Of a stretch of DNA of 64,000 nucleotides, positions 16,421 to 25,889 are shown in pieces. The first letter of the stretch is position 1. Each line of letters starts with the position of its first letter. Location of the stretch: the NCBI RefSeq assembly GCF_025567525.1, contig NZ_JAOQJY010000005.1, forward strand, positions 132,889 through 196,888. The letters run 5' to 3'. The notes beneath the pieces are model-generated. The model saw only the letters and a list, made by a program, of their open reading frames with translations, did not search any database and had not been told where the DNA came from. The position numbers were made by a program, and so were the translations under genes. The stretch comes from Gallintestinimicrobium propionicum (GTDB taxonomy: Bacteria; Bacillota; Clostridia; Lachnospirales; Lachnospiraceae).

Positions 16421-17620
16421 ATGAATAAGGAATTAAAGGAAGCGTTGGATGTACTGGAGAAAGAGAAAGAGATCAGCAAAGAGACTCTGTTCGAAGCGAT
16501 CGAAAACTCTCTGCTCACAGCCTGCAAACAGCATTTCGGCAAAGCGGATAATGTAAAGGTGGAAATCGACCGGGATACCTGCGATTTTCTCTGCTATGCG
16601 GAGAAAGAGGTTGTTCCGACACAGGACGACGTGGAGGATGAATGCCTGCAGATCGCTCTGGAGGATGCAAAGCAGATTTCCCACAGAGCGCAGGTTGGAG
16701 ACATAATCCATGTGGAGATTAAGTCTAAAGAATTCGGCCGTATTGCAACACAGAATGCGAAAAATGTCATTCTGCAGAAGATCCGGGAAGAAGAGAGAAG
16801 CGTTGTATACAATCAGTATTTCGAAAAGGAAAAAGACGTCGTAACCGGCGTTGTACAGCGTTATCTGGGCCGCAACATCAGCATCAACCTGGGCAAGGCG
16901 GACGCAATCTTAAACGAGAGTGAGCAGGTAAAGGGCGAAGTGTTCAAGCCGACCGAGAGAATTAAGGTTTATATTCTTGAAGTAAAGAACACTCCCAAGG
17001 GACCTCGTATTTTAGTCAGCCGTACCCATCCGGAGCTTGTAAAACGTCTGTTTGAAGAAGAAGTAACAGAAATCCGCGACGGCGTTGTAGAGATCAAGAG
17101 CATCGCCCGTGAGGCTGGCAGCCGTACCAAGATCGCAGTATGGTCGAACAATCCGAACGTAGACGCAGTCGGCGCCTGTGTCGGTATGAACGGTTCCCGT
17201 GTCAATGCGATTGTAGATGAGCTGCGCGGCGAAAAGATCGATATCGTAAACTGGGATGAAAACCCCGGCAACCTGATCCAGAACGCACTGTCCCCTGCAA
17301 AGATCGTTGCAGTATTTGCAGATCCCGACGAGCGCACCGCAAAGGTAGTCGTACCGGATTATCAGCTGTCCCTGGCGATCGGCAAAGAAGGACAGAACGC
17401 ACGTCTGGCAGCGCGTCTGACCGGCTACAAGATCGATATCAAGAGCGAGACACAGGCAAAGGATGCTCCTGGCTTCCGTTACGAGGATTATCTGGATGAC
17501 GGATATGACGACGAGGAAGAAGAGTACGAGGACGATTACGAAGAAGGCGCTGAGGAAGCACTGGAAGATACACAAGAGCCTGCAGCAGCCGAGGAAGACG
17601 GCGAGGGCAGCGATGAATAA
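16421..17620 (+). CDS. nusA: transcription termination/antitermination factor NusA
   Basis: 399-aa RNA-polymerase-binding factor. The N-terminal domain begins MNKELKEALDVLEKEKEISK. An S1 domain follows (DVVTGVVQRYLGRNISINLG, about 130-200), then KH1/KH2 with GSRTKIAVWSNNPNVDAVGA, GMNGSRVNAIVDEL and LAIGKEGQNARLAARL. A strongly acidic tail (DDEEEEYEDDYEEG) replaces the extra repeats seen in proteobacteria. ATG 16421 has GGAGG 5 bases upstream; ATG 16409 lacks one. The last 8 bases overlap ylxR. Confidence 0.94.
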   Translation: MNKELKEALDVLEKEKEISKETLFEAIENSLLTACKQHFGKADNVKVEIDRDTCDFLCYAEKEVVPTQDDVEDECLQIALEDAKQISHRAQVGDIIHVEIKSKEFGRIATQNAKNVILQKIREEERSVVYNQYFEKEKDVVTGVVQRYLGRNISINLGKADAILNESEQVKGEVFKPTERIKVYILEVKNTPKGPRILVSRTHPELVKRLFEEEVTEIRDGVVEIKSIAREAGSRTKIAVWSNNPNVDAVGACVGMNGSRVNAIVDELRGEKIDIVNWDENPGNLIQNALSPAKIVAVFADPDERTAKVVVPDYQLSLAIGKEGQNARLAARLTGYKIDIKSETQAKDAPGFRYEDYLDDGYDDEEEEYEDDYEEGAEEALEDTQEPAAAEEDGEGSDE

Positions 17621-17885
17621 AAAGATCCCCATGAGACAGTGCGTGGGCTGCGGCGAAATGAAAAACAAGCGCGAAATGATGCGCGTGCTCAAGACGCCGG
17701 AGGGACCGATCGTGCTGGATGCGACGGGAAGGAAGAACGGACGCGGTGCCTATCTGTGCAAAAGTCTGGACTGCCTGAAAAAGGCGAGAAAGAACCGCGG
17801 ACTGGAGCGTTCCTTCCAGATGAGTATTCCGGATGAGGTTTACGACAGCCTGGAAAAGGAGTTTGGTGAGAGTGAAACCGAATAA
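17613..17885 (+). CDS. ylxR: YlxR (RnpM) family RNA-binding protein
   Basis: 90-aa small basic protein of the DUF448 family. It has PMRQCVGCGEMKNKREMMRV with the family's RxCxxC motif, then GPIVLDATGRKNGRGAYLC. Its place between nusA and infB is conserved in Firmicutes; family members bind RNA and the RNase P RNA. ATG 17613 lies inside the nusA stop region (8-bp overlap). Confidence 0.88.
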   Translation: MNKKIPMRQCVGCGEMKNKREMMRVLKTPEGPIVLDATGRKNGRGAYLCKSLDCLKKARKNRGLERSFQMSIPDEVYDSLEKEFGESETE

Positions 17886-18213
17886 GGTATTTTCCCTGCT
17901 GGGGCTTGCGACGAGAGCAGGACGGACGGCAAGCGGGGAGTTCATGACAGAAAAATCTGTCAAGAACAAAACCGCAGCGCTGGTGATCGTCGGCACAGAC
18001 GCTTCAGCGAATACAAAGAAAAATTTCCGGGACATGTGCAGCTTTTATCATGTACCGTATTATGAATACGGGACGAAGGAAGAGCTGGGACATGCGATGG
18101 GAAAAGAAATGCGTGCATCCCTGGCGGTAACAGACGCCGGGTTTGCCAAAACCTTAAACCGGTATCTGGAAACGGAAATGAAGGAGACGGAGGGAAATGA
18201 ATGGCAAAAATAA
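17872..18213 (+). CDS. ylxQ: L7Ae/YlxQ-family ribosomal-associated protein
   Basis: 113-aa kink-turn-type RNA-binding protein. KVFSLLGLATRAGRTASGE is the typical start, and KTAALVIVGTDASANTKKNF the central L7Ae motif. The start is probably GTG 17872, 10 bases after AAGGAG (17856-17861); GTG 17866 is the alternative, with 4-base spacing. It overlaps ylxR by 14 bp and infB by 13 bp, as usual for this operon. Confidence 0.83.
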   Translation: MKPNKVFSLLGLATRAGRTASGEFMTEKSVKNKTAALVIVGTDASANTKKNFRDMCSFYHVPYYEYGTKEELGHAMGKEMRASLAVTDAGFAKTLNRYLETEMKETEGNEWQK

Positions 18214-21200
18214 AGGTGCACGAGCTCGCAAAGGAGCTTGAAATAAAGAGCAAAGACGTCATTACCTTTTTACAGGAAAAGGGCGTGGACGTTAAGGCAG
18301 CGCAGAGCTCAATCGAGGGCGATGCGGTAGAATGGGTAAAAAAGAAGTTCGCAGCTGCAAATAAGGAGCCGTCCGATCAAAAGGACAGCAGCAGGATAGG
18401 GCAGGCAGCGCAGACAGAAAGGAAGGCGCAGGTGGAGAAAGCGGAAACGGCAGAAAAGACGACGCAGACTGCGGCAGTACAGGCTGAGGGCCGGGAGGAA
18501 CAGACAACGGATAAACAGGATATGAACAAAGAAGTTGCAGGACAGGACAGTCAGGCAAAGGCACATAAAAAAGCAAAGACGATCATTGTAGTGAACAATC
18601 CCCAGAATAGCCGGATGAAGAACGGCAATTCCGGAAACAATGACAGAAGAAATAATAATGGAAACGGTGCAAAAAATGACGGGCGCAGAAATGATGGAAA
18701 CAGAGGAAGCCAGAACCGTCAGGGTAACAGAAACAACAACGGCATGCGTATGGAAAGCAGACCGCTGATCAAGCCCCTGACTAAGCCTTCCCAGCCCGTT
18801 ATGCCGGATGAGAAGCTTTTGAGCAGAGAGCGTGCGGCCAAGGAAGCGGCAGCAAAGGCTGCAGCAGAAGCAGAACGTGCAGCAAAGGCTGCTGAAATCG
18901 AAGCACAGAAAAAAGAAGAGGCTGCGGCAAAGGAACGTCTGGAGAAGAGCATGGAACGCCCTCAGAGAACCGAGCAGCGCGACAACCGCACTGAAAGAAC
19001 AGACCGCACCGAAAGAACAGACCGTTCCGATAACAGAAATTCCGGAAACAGAAACGGAGACAGACCCGGTTACAACCGTGACAACAGAAACGGAGACAGA
19101 CCTGGCTACAACCGCGACAACAGAAATGGAGACAGACCTGGCTACAACCGTGACAACAGAAACGGAGACAGACCCGGTTACAACCGTGATAACAGAAACG
19201 GTGACAGAAACCAGTCCGGCCGCAGAGATGGTCAGGGTCAGGAAAGGACATCCGGTTATGGAGCAAGAAGAGACCAGAACCGTCCGGGTAATAACGGCGG
19301 TGCAAGAGATAATCAGGGCTATAATCGCCCTGCAGGCGGTGGCCGCCCTGGTGCGGGCAATAACCGTCCTGGTTCAAATGGCGGACGCCCTCAGAACGGC
19401 GATGGACGGCAGGACAATCGATTCCGCAAGCCGGCAGCAGGCAAAGGCTTTGCAGCAGAAGCTCCGGCAAAGGATACGGAAAAGCGCAGAGACGATCGCC
19501 GTCTTAACCAGCAGGAGCGCGACAAGAAATCGAGAAGAGACGCGATTTACGAAGAAGACGGCGCAGCAGCACTGAAAAATGCAAAGAAGGCAGGCCGCTT
19601 TATCAAGCCCGAACCCAAGCCGGTTGAACCGGAAGAGACCATCAAGGTAATCACCGTCGGCGACAACATCACGATCAAAGAGCTGGCGGAAAAGATGAAG
19701 ATGCAGCCTGCAGCCATCATCAAGAAGCTGTTCCTGGAGGGCAAGATTGTAACTGTGAACCAGGAAATCTCCTATGAAGACGCGGAAAACATCGCAATCG
19801 ACTACGACATCATCTGCGAGAAGGAAGTCAAGGTTGACGTCATTGAAGAGCTGTTAAAAGAGGATGAGGAAGCAGACGAGGATATGGTTTCCAGACCGCC
19901 TGTCATCTGTGTTATGGGTCACGTTGACCACGGTAAAACCTCCCTGCTGGATGCGATCCGTAAGACGAACGTAACAGACCGCGAGGCAGGAGGCATCACG
20001 CAGCATATCGGTGCGTACACCGTACAGATCAATGGTCAGGCGATTACCTTCCTGGATACACCCGGACATGAAGCGTTCACTGCAATGCGTATGCGCGGCG
20101 CGAATGCGACCGATATTGCAGTTTTGGTTGTTGCGGCAGACGACGGCGTAATGCCCCAGACGGTAGAAGCAATCAACCATGCAAAAGCTGCCGGAATTGA
20201 AATTATCGTTGCAGTCAACAAGATCGATAAGCCCAATGCAAACGTGGACCGCGTAAAGCAGGAGCTGACGGAGTACGAGCTGGTTGCAGAAGACTGGGGC
20301 GGCAGCACGGTATTTGTACCGGTATCCGCAAAGACCGGCGAAGGGATCCAGCAGCTGCTTGAGATGATCCTTCTGACTGCTGAGGTGATGGAATTAAAGG
20401 CAAATCCGAACCGTATGGCGAGAGGCATTGTACTGGAGGCTCAGCTGGATAAGGGACGCGGCCCTGTGGCAAGCGTGCTGGTTCAGAAAGGTACGCTGCA
20501 TGTCGGCGATTTCGTTTCCGCAGGTTCTTCGAGCGGCAAGGTCCGCGCGATGGTAGACGACAAGGGACGCCGTGTCAAAGAAGCCGGTCCGTCCATGCCT
20601 GTCGAAATCCTCGGTCTGTCCGACGTGCCGGAAGCAGGCGACGTATTCCTGGCACATGAAAGCGATAAGGAAGCAAAATCCTACGCAGAGGCATTTATCG
20701 AACAGAACAAGGAAAAGAAACTGGAAGAGACCAAATCCAGAATGTCCCTGGACGATCTGTTCAACCAGATCCAGGAAGGCAATTTAAAGGAATTGAACCT
20801 GATTGTCAAAGCGGATGTACAGGGCAGCGTGGAAGCAGTCAAGCAGAGCCTGACGAAGCTTTCCAACGAGGAAATCGTTGTCAAATGTATCCACGGCGGC
20901 GTAGGCGCGATCAACGAGTCCGACGTTACGCTGGCGAGCGCTTCCAACGCGATCATCATCGGCTTCAACGTGCGTCCGGATGCGACAGCAAAGGCGACTG
21001 CGGAGACGGAAGGGGTAGATATCCGTCTGTATAAGGTTATTTACCAGGCGATCGAAGACGTGGAAGCTGCCATGAAGGGTATGCTGGATCCCGTTTACGA
21101 AGAAAAGATCATCGGTCATGCCGAGGTACGTCAGATCTTCAAGGCATCCGCAATCGGAAATATCGCCGGTTCCTATGTCCTGGACGGCGTATTTACCAGA

Positions 21201-21392
21201 GGCTGTAAGGTGCGTATTACCAGAGAAGGTGAGCTGATCTACGAAGGCGCGCTGGCATCCTTAAAACGTTTCAAGGACGATGTGAAGGAAGTAAAAGCCG
21301 GATTCGAGTGCGGCCTTGTATTCGAAGGCTTTGACAAGATGAAGGAGTTTGACGTAGTAGAAGCCTATATAATGGTAGAAGTGCCGAGATAG
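18201..21392 (+). CDS. infB: translation initiation factor IF-2
   Basis: 1063-aa GTPase placing fMet-tRNA on the 30S subunit. The N-terminal IF2_N motif IKVHELAKELEIKSKDVI is followed by a long charged, low-complexity region (about 55-480) containing four exact NRNGDRPGYNRD repeats. A second IF2_N is present (ITIKELAEKMKMQPAAIIKKL). G domain: VMGHVDHGKTSLLD, DTPGHEAF, NKIDKPNANVDRV. Domains II-IV follow with the C-terminal tRNA-binding RFKDDVKEVKAGFECGLVFEG. All GTPase motifs are intact. Overlaps ylxQ by 13 bp. Confidence 0.95.
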   Translation: MAKIKVHELAKELEIKSKDVITFLQEKGVDVKAAQSSIEGDAVEWVKKKFAAANKEPSDQKDSSRIGQAAQTERKAQVEKAETAEKTTQTAAVQAEGREEQTTDKQDMNKEVAGQDSQAKAHKKAKTIIVVNNPQNSRMKNGNSGNNDRRNNNGNGAKNDGRRNDGNRGSQNRQGNRNNNGMRMESRPLIKPLTKPSQPVMPDEKLLSRERAAKEAAAKAAAEAERAAKAAEIEAQKKEEAAAKERLEKSMERPQRTEQRDNRTERTDRTERTDRSDNRNSGNRNGDRPGYNRDNRNGDRPGYNRDNRNGDRPGYNRDNRNGDRPGYNRDNRNGDRNQSGRRDGQGQERTSGYGARRDQNRPGNNGGARDNQGYNRPAGGGRPGAGNNRPGSNGGRPQNGDGRQDNRFRKPAAGKGFAAEAPAKDTEKRRDDRRLNQQERDKKSRRDAIYEEDGAAALKNAKKAGRFIKPEPKPVEPEETIKVITVGDNITIKELAEKMKMQPAAIIKKLFLEGKIVTVNQEISYEDAENIAIDYDIICEKEVKVDVIEELLKEDEEADEDMVSRPPVICVMGHVDHGKTSLLDAIRKTNVTDREAGGITQHIGAYTVQINGQAITFLDTPGHEAFTAMRMRGANATDIAVLVVAADDGVMPQTVEAINHAKAAGIEIIVAVNKIDKPNANVDRVKQELTEYELVAEDWGGSTVFVPVSAKTGEGIQQLLEMILLTAEVMELKANPNRMARGIVLEAQLDKGRGPVASVLVQKGTLHVGDFVSAGSSSGKVRAMVDDKGRRVKEAGPSMPVEILGLSDVPEAGDVFLAHESDKEAKSYAEAFIEQNKEKKLEETKSRMSLDDLFNQIQEGNLKELNLIVKADVQGSVEAVKQSLTKLSNEEIVVKCIHGGVGAINESDVTLASASNAIIIGFNVRPDATAKATAETEGVDIRLYKVIYQAIEDVEAAMKGMLDPVYEEKIIGHAEVRQIFKASAIGNIAGSYVLDGVFTRGCKVRITREGELIYEGALASLKRFKDDVKEVKAGFECGLVFEGFDKMKEFDVVEAYIMVEVPR
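19047..19211 (+). repeat. 36-bp tandem repeat inside infB
   Basis: Four 12-codon units encode NRNGDRPGYNRD, then a partial fifth (NRNGDRN). The DNA copies differ at a few third positions, so they have been under protein-level constraint or are not recent. Confidence 0.9.
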
Positions 21393-21443
21393 GCTTTCAG
21401 AAGGGGGAATCTGTCAGGATTTCCCCGCAATATAGGAGCATTC

Positions 21444-21830
21444 ATGAGAAAGAACAGTGTAAAAAACAGCAGGATTAACGGCGAGGTGCAGCGTGTTCTG
21501 GCAGAAGTGATCCGGGGAGAAATCAAAGATCCCCGGATTGCGCCCATGACGAGTGTTGTGGATGTCGAGGTTGCACCGGACTTAAAAACCTGCCGTGCAT
21601 ATATCAGCGTTCTGGGCAGCGAGGAAGAGGCTGCCGCGACGCTGGAGGGATTAAAGAGCGCAGAGGGTTTTATCCGCGGACGTCTTGCAAAGGAAATCAA
21701 TTTGCGCAATACACCCGAGATTCATTTTATTATGGATCAGTCCATTGCGTATGGTGTCAACATGTCGCATAAGATCGACATGGTAATGGCAGACCAGCGC
21801 GCCAAAAAAGGAGAGGAAGAGGATGCGTAA
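21444..21830 (+). CDS. rbfA: ribosome-binding factor A
   Basis: 128-aa KH-like cold-shock assembly factor of the 30S subunit. RINGEVQRVLAEVIRGEIKDPRI and TSVVDVEVAPDLKTCRAYISV are the family's opening and core. It overlaps the DHH gene by 8 bp. GGAGCATTC before the ATG gives a modest site; the 51-bp gap after infB holds nothing else. Confidence 0.93.
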   Translation: MRKNSVKNSRINGEVQRVLAEVIRGEIKDPRIAPMTSVVDVEVAPDLKTCRAYISVLGSEEEAAATLEGLKSAEGFIRGRLAKEINLRNTPEIHFIMDQSIAYGVNMSHKIDMVMADQRAKKGEEEDA

Positions 21831-22782
21831 AATCCTGGAAGAGCTGGGAAGCAGGGATACAATCGCCATCGGCGGACATGTACGTCCGGACGGCGACTGT
21901 GTCGGCTCCTGTATGGGCATGTACCTGTATCTGAAAAAAGCGCTGCCGGATGCACAGATTGATGTGTATCTGGAAAAGCCTGCAGATATTTTTGACTGCA
22001 TTCATGGAATCGAAGATGTCCGTACAGACTGCAGCAAGGATTGCGTCTATGACGTTTTCATCGTTCTGGATACCTCAAAGGAACGGCTCGGGGATGCGGA
22101 AAAGTATTTCCGGACCGCGAAAAAGACGATCAATGTGGATCATCATATCAGCAATGCGTCCGGCTGTGGCGACGTTAATTACTGCAAACCGGATGCAAGC
22201 TCCGCCTCCGAGCTCGTCTATGAGCTTCTGGAGGAAAAGTATATGGATGCAGAGATTGCAAAGGCACTGTATCTTGGCATCGTGCATGACACCGGTGTAT
22301 TCCAGTATTCGAATACGACGCCGAATACATTGCGTATCGCTGCAAAGCTGCTGGCATACGGATTCGATTTTTCAAAGCTGATCGATGAGACGTTTTTTGA
22401 AAAGACCTATGTGCAGAATCAGGTGCTGGGGCGCGCACTTTTGGAGAGCGTCCGGTTTATGGACGGCAGGTGTATTTTCAGTTCCATCGATTTAAAGACG
22501 ATGGAGTTTTACAAGGTTGTGCCCAAAGATCTGGATGGCATTGTGAGCCAGCTGCGCATCACGAAAGGCGTGGAGTGTGCGATCTTTTTGTATCAGACGA
22601 AGACACTCGAATATAAAGTCAGCCTCCGCTCGAACGGAAAGGTGGACGTGGCGGCAATCGCGTCCTATTTCGGGGGCGGCGGCCATGTCAGGGCAGCAGG
22701 ATGCACCATGCAGGGAACCGTGCATGACTGCGTCAACAATCTGTCGGAGCAGATTGAAAAGCAGCTGATAAAAGCAGAATAA
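21823..22782 (+). CDS. nrnA: DHH/DHHA1 phosphoesterase, NrnA-like nanoRNase
   Basis: 319-aa cytosolic Mn-dependent enzyme that degrades 2-5-nt RNAs and, in B. subtilis, pAp; some homologues hydrolyse cyclic dinucleotide products. Motifs: GGHVRPDGDCVGS, FIVLDTS, TINVDHHISN (DHH) and the DHHA1 glycine signature SYFGGGGHVRAAGC. All metal ligands are present. Standing between rbfA and truB is the standard Firmicute arrangement. It overlaps rbfA by 8 bp. Confidence 0.88.
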   Translation: MRKILEELGSRDTIAIGGHVRPDGDCVGSCMGMYLYLKKALPDAQIDVYLEKPADIFDCIHGIEDVRTDCSKDCVYDVFIVLDTSKERLGDAEKYFRTAKKTINVDHHISNASGCGDVNYCKPDASSASELVYELLEEKYMDAEIAKALYLGIVHDTGVFQYSNTTPNTLRIAAKLLAYGFDFSKLIDETFFEKTYVQNQVLGRALLESVRFMDGRCIFSSIDLKTMEFYKVVPKDLDGIVSQLRITKGVECAIFLYQTKTLEYKVSLRSNGKVDVAAIASYFGGGGHVRAAGCTMQGTVHDCVNNLSEQIEKQLIKAE

Positions 22783-22795
22783 CAAAGGAGAATAC

Positions 22796-23734
22796 ATGAA
22801 CGGAATTCTCAATGTATACAAAGAGCCGGGCTTTACCTCCCACGATGTGGTTGCGAAGCTGCGCGGCATCTGCAAACAGAAAAAAATCGGCCATACAGGT
22901 ACCCTGGACCCGGAAGCGTCCGGGGTACTGCCCGTCTGTCTGGGAAATGCGACGAAGCTGTGCGACCTTTTAACAGACAAAGATAAAGAATACCGGGCGG
23001 TTCTGCTGCTCGGCGTGGAGACGGACACACAGGATACGACGGGACAGATTCTGGCAGAAAAGGAAGTAAATGCAGGCGAGGAGGATGTGCGCAGCGCGAT
23101 CCTTTCGTTTGTCGGTCCGTATGACCAGATTCCGCCGATGTATTCGGCGTTAAAGGTCAATGGTCAGAAGCTGTGTGACCTCGCCAGAAAAGGACAGGTT
23201 GTAGAGAGAAAGAGCAGGCGAATTACGATCCATTCGATCGAAATCGAGGACATTTCACTGCCTCGCGTAACGATGCGCGTGGCGTGCTCCCGCGGCACTT
23301 ATATCCGGACGCTCTGTCACGATATCGGACAGAAGCTGGGCTGTGGCGGAGCGATGGAGCGGCTGGAACGGACACGCTCCGGCAATTTCAAAGCTGAGGA
23401 TGCCTATCGGCTTTCCGAGCTGGAAGTGTTTGCAAAAGAAGGCAGCCTGGAAGAAAAGCTTCTTCCGGTGGAGTGTGTGTTTGAACAGCTGGATGCATAT
23501 CAGGTGCAGGGCGACGGACAGAAGCTTTTAGAAAACGGCAACTGGCTTTACGCAGATTTGGTGATACCTTATAAGAAAGAAAAAACGGCGGCAGCATGCG
23601 AAAGAGGTATGTTTGAACCCGAACAGCAGCTGCGCATTTATGATACAGACGGGCAGTTTACGGGGATTTATGCCTGGAAGCAGGAAGAAAAGCGCTTAAA
23701 GCCCGTGAAAATGTTTTTGGGAAAGGAACAATAG
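22796..23734 (+). CDS. truB: tRNA pseudouridine-55 synthase
   Basis: 312-aa enzyme forming pseudouridine 55 in the T loop of tRNAs. NGILNVYKEPGFTSHDVV opens the fold. GHTGTLDPEASGVLPVCLG contains the catalytic Asp. Further motifs are KDKEYRAVLLLG, RRITIHSIEIE and CSRGTYIRTLCHDIG. AAAGGAG lies upstream of the ATG. Length and motifs are normal. Confidence 0.94.
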   Translation: MNGILNVYKEPGFTSHDVVAKLRGICKQKKIGHTGTLDPEASGVLPVCLGNATKLCDLLTDKDKEYRAVLLLGVETDTQDTTGQILAEKEVNAGEEDVRSAILSFVGPYDQIPPMYSALKVNGQKLCDLARKGQVVERKSRRITIHSIEIEDISLPRVTMRVACSRGTYIRTLCHDIGQKLGCGGAMERLERTRSGNFKAEDAYRLSELEVFAKEGSLEEKLLPVECVFEQLDAYQVQGDGQKLLENGNWLYADLVIPYKKEKTAAACERGMFEPEQQLRIYDTDGQFTGIYAWKQEEKRLKPVKMFLGKEQ

Positions 23735-23740
23735 GAAAAA

Positions 23741-24655
23741 ATGCAGATCATTTCCGGAACGACAGATTTTTTGCTGCAGGGGGCGTCCGCAGTGGCAATT
23801 GGCAAATTCGACGGGATGCACCGCGGGCACAAGGCGCTGCTTTCCGAAATACTGGAAGCAAAAAAGCGCGGACTGCAGGCGGTCGTATTTACATTTGATC
23901 CTCCCCCGGCTGTTCTTTTTTCCGGAAAAGCAGTCAAAGGGCTGACGACGCGGGAAGAAAAGAGACGGCTGTTTCGACAGATCGGAATCGATGTGCTGAT
24001 CGAGTTTCCTCTGACTTTTCAGACTGCGGCGATTTCTCCGGAGGATTTTTTGCGTGTGATCGTGCAGGAACAGATCAGGGCCAAGCTCGTGGCTGCGGGA
24101 ACCGATTTGTCCTTTGGCGACCGGGGATTAGGGGACTGCAAGCTGTTAAAGGCGCGCGCAGAAGCGTACGGCTACGAGGTAAAGATCATCGACAAGGTGC
24201 TTGAGGACGGGGAAGAAATCAGTTCAACCCGTGTCCGTCAGGCAGTGGAAGCAGGAAAGATGCAAGAGGCAGCAAGACTGCTCGGCGCGCCCTATGCGGT
24301 GATGGGAACGGTTGTGCACGGCAGACAGTTAGGGCGTACAATAGGATTTCCTACCGTCAACCTGATGCCTCCTGCAGACAAGCTTTTGCCGCCAAACGGC
24401 GTGTACCGCTCGGAGGTGGAATGCAGCAGTGGTGTTTTTAAAGGGCTGACCAATGTCGGCGTCAAACCGACCGTGGAGCATGGCGACCACCCGCCGATGA
24501 GCGTGGAAACCTATATCTATGATTTTTCAGAGGATATTTACGACAGCTTTATCACGGTGCGCCTGTTGACCTTTGAGCGCTCGGAACAAAAATTTGCTGA
24601 CGTGGAGGAATTAAAGGAGCAGCTGCAGAGGGATATCGTAGCGGGCGCGCGGTAA
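23741..24655 (+). CDS. ribF: bifunctional riboflavin kinase / FAD synthetase
   Basis: 304-aa two-domain enzyme making FMN and then FAD. The N-terminal adenylyltransferase has AIGKFDGMHRGHKALL and the later ISSTRVRQAVEAG. The C-terminal flavokinase (from about 185) has GTVVHGRQLGRTIGFPTVNL and VSVETYIYDF-type sequence (here SVETYIYDFSEDIY). No FMN riboswitch is visible, which fits its place as last gene of the operon, 6 bp after truB. Confidence 0.94.
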   Translation: MQIISGTTDFLLQGASAVAIGKFDGMHRGHKALLSEILEAKKRGLQAVVFTFDPPPAVLFSGKAVKGLTTREEKRRLFRQIGIDVLIEFPLTFQTAAISPEDFLRVIVQEQIRAKLVAAGTDLSFGDRGLGDCKLLKARAEAYGYEVKIIDKVLEDGEEISSTRVRQAVEAGKMQEAARLLGAPYAVMGTVVHGRQLGRTIGFPTVNLMPPADKLLPPNGVYRSEVECSSGVFKGLTNVGVKPTVEHGDHPPMSVETYIYDFSEDIYDSFITVRLLTFERSEQKFADVEELKEQLQRDIVAGAR

Positions 24656-24753
24656 AGCTAGAGCAGCACGCCTGGCGCTGCCGGGCAGTAGTGTCGGCGC
24701 GCAGATGCAGACGTTTTTGCACCTGCGTCGTCAGAATACGAAGGAGGATTTGA

Positions 24754-25788
24754 ATGCAGATTTGGAAAAAACTTGGACTGACTGTTGTGCTCTGTGTATT
24801 GTCTGCAGGGATGACAGTGAATGCAGGTTTTACAGGGAGCAACGTTCACTCCGCAGGGCAGTCTATGGGCGTCGGCGGGCTTCTGGAGGAATCCATGGAT
24901 CCGGAAGCGTGCCTTGAGGCGGCGCAGAATGCCAAAGAGACGCGCAAAAAGATTTACGGCTATGAAAATCTTGGCGTTGCGAAGGTCAATGACTATCTGA
25001 ATATCCGTAAAGATCCGTCTGAAAACGGGGAGCTGGTGGGTAAGCTTCCAAAAAACGGCGGCGCGGACGTGCTTTCCGAAGAAAATGGCTGGTATAAGAT
25101 CAAATCCGGTAAAGTGACGGGGTATGTCAAGGCGGATTATATGGTGACCGGAGAGGAAGCAAGAAATCTTGCGGACAAAGAGGCGACGAACATGGCGGTC
25201 TGCAATTCCGGAGGCTTACGCGTGCGGGAAGAGGGAAGTCTGGATGCGCCGGTCATTACACTGGTAGCGGAGGGAGAAGAGCTTGAGGTTGTGGACATTC
25301 AGGACGATTGGGTTAAGATCATGCTGGATGATGAAGCAGCGTATGTTTCCACAGATTATGTGGATATCGCAAAGAAGCTGGAAAAAGCGGTCAGCCTGAC
25401 AGAATTGAAATACGGTCAGGGCGTTTCTGACATCCGGGTCGATCTCGTCAACTACGCGAAGCAGTTTCTTGGAAACCCTTACGTCTGGGGCGGCACGAGC
25501 CTGACAAAGGGTGCGGACTGCTCGGGCTTTGTCCTGAGTATTATGAAGAAATATGGTGTGAGCCTGCCGCATCATTCCGGAAGCCAGGCACAGTGCGGCA
25601 AGAAGGTCAGCCTTTCGGAAGCACAGCCGGGCGATCTGGTATTTTATGCGAAAAATGGCAAAATCAACCACGTCGCAATCTATATCGGCGGCGGACAGGT
25701 TATCCACGCCAGCAACCCCAGAACGGGCATTAAAATTTCAAACGTATCCTATCGGACACCTTACTCCGTCAGACGGGTGCTGTCGTAA
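24754..25788 (+). CDS. secreted SH3-domain NlpC/P60 peptidoglycan hydrolase
   Basis: 344 aa. A signal peptide (about 1-28, ending MTVNAG) is followed by two bacterial SH3 domains (about 70-135: LNIRKDPSENGELVGKL, GYVKADYM; and about 148-208: LRVREEGSLDAPVITLV, AYVSTDYVD). The C-terminal NlpC/P60 domain has catalytic Cys in ADCSGFV (about 256), His in NHVAIYIGGG and the third residue His in QVIHASNP. It should cut D-Glu/mDAP-type peptide bonds in the cell wall. AAGGAGG precedes the ATG. A single-gene unit closed by a terminator that overlaps the rpsO promoter. Confidence 0.9.
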   Translation: MQIWKKLGLTVVLCVLSAGMTVNAGFTGSNVHSAGQSMGVGGLLEESMDPEACLEAAQNAKETRKKIYGYENLGVAKVNDYLNIRKDPSENGELVGKLPKNGGADVLSEENGWYKIKSGKVTGYVKADYMVTGEEARNLADKEATNMAVCNSGGLRVREEGSLDAPVITLVAEGEELEVVDIQDDWVKIMLDDEAAYVSTDYVDIAKKLEKAVSLTELKYGQGVSDIRVDLVNYAKQFLGNPYVWGGTSLTKGADCSGFVLSIMKKYGVSLPHHSGSQAQCGKKVSLSEAQPGDLVFYAKNGKINHVAIYIGGGQVIHASNPRTGIKISNVSYRTPYSVRRVLS

Positions 25789-25792
25789 AAAG

Positions 25793-25869
25793 GGGCTGTT
25801 TTGTGGCAGCGTGATACAGTCACAATCTGAATAAATTCCGGAAAATAGTATTTACAGCCCCATTTTTTT
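25793..25869 (+). terminator. terminator of the NlpC/P60 gene
   Basis: GGGGCTGT (about 25793-25801) pairs at distance with ACAGCCCC (25854-25861), followed by ATTTTTTT. The long loop contains smaller structure. Confidence 0.65.
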
Positions 25870-25879
25870 ATGATATAGT
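25851..25879 (+). promoter_or_regulatory. sigma-A promoter for rpsO
   Basis: TTTACA (25851-25856), 17-base spacer, TATAGT (25874-25879). The -35 and spacer contain the right arm and T-run of the preceding terminator. Confidence 0.65.
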
Positions 25880-25889
25880 CATTAGGTAT

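Noticed and set aside
19047..19211. CRISPR-like regular repeats
   Set aside because: The 36-bp units are contiguous and in frame inside infB, with no unique spacers between them.
18832..19575. 247-codon frame inside infB in another phase
   Set aside because: Made of Thr/Glu repeats that only mirror the low-complexity linker of IF-2.
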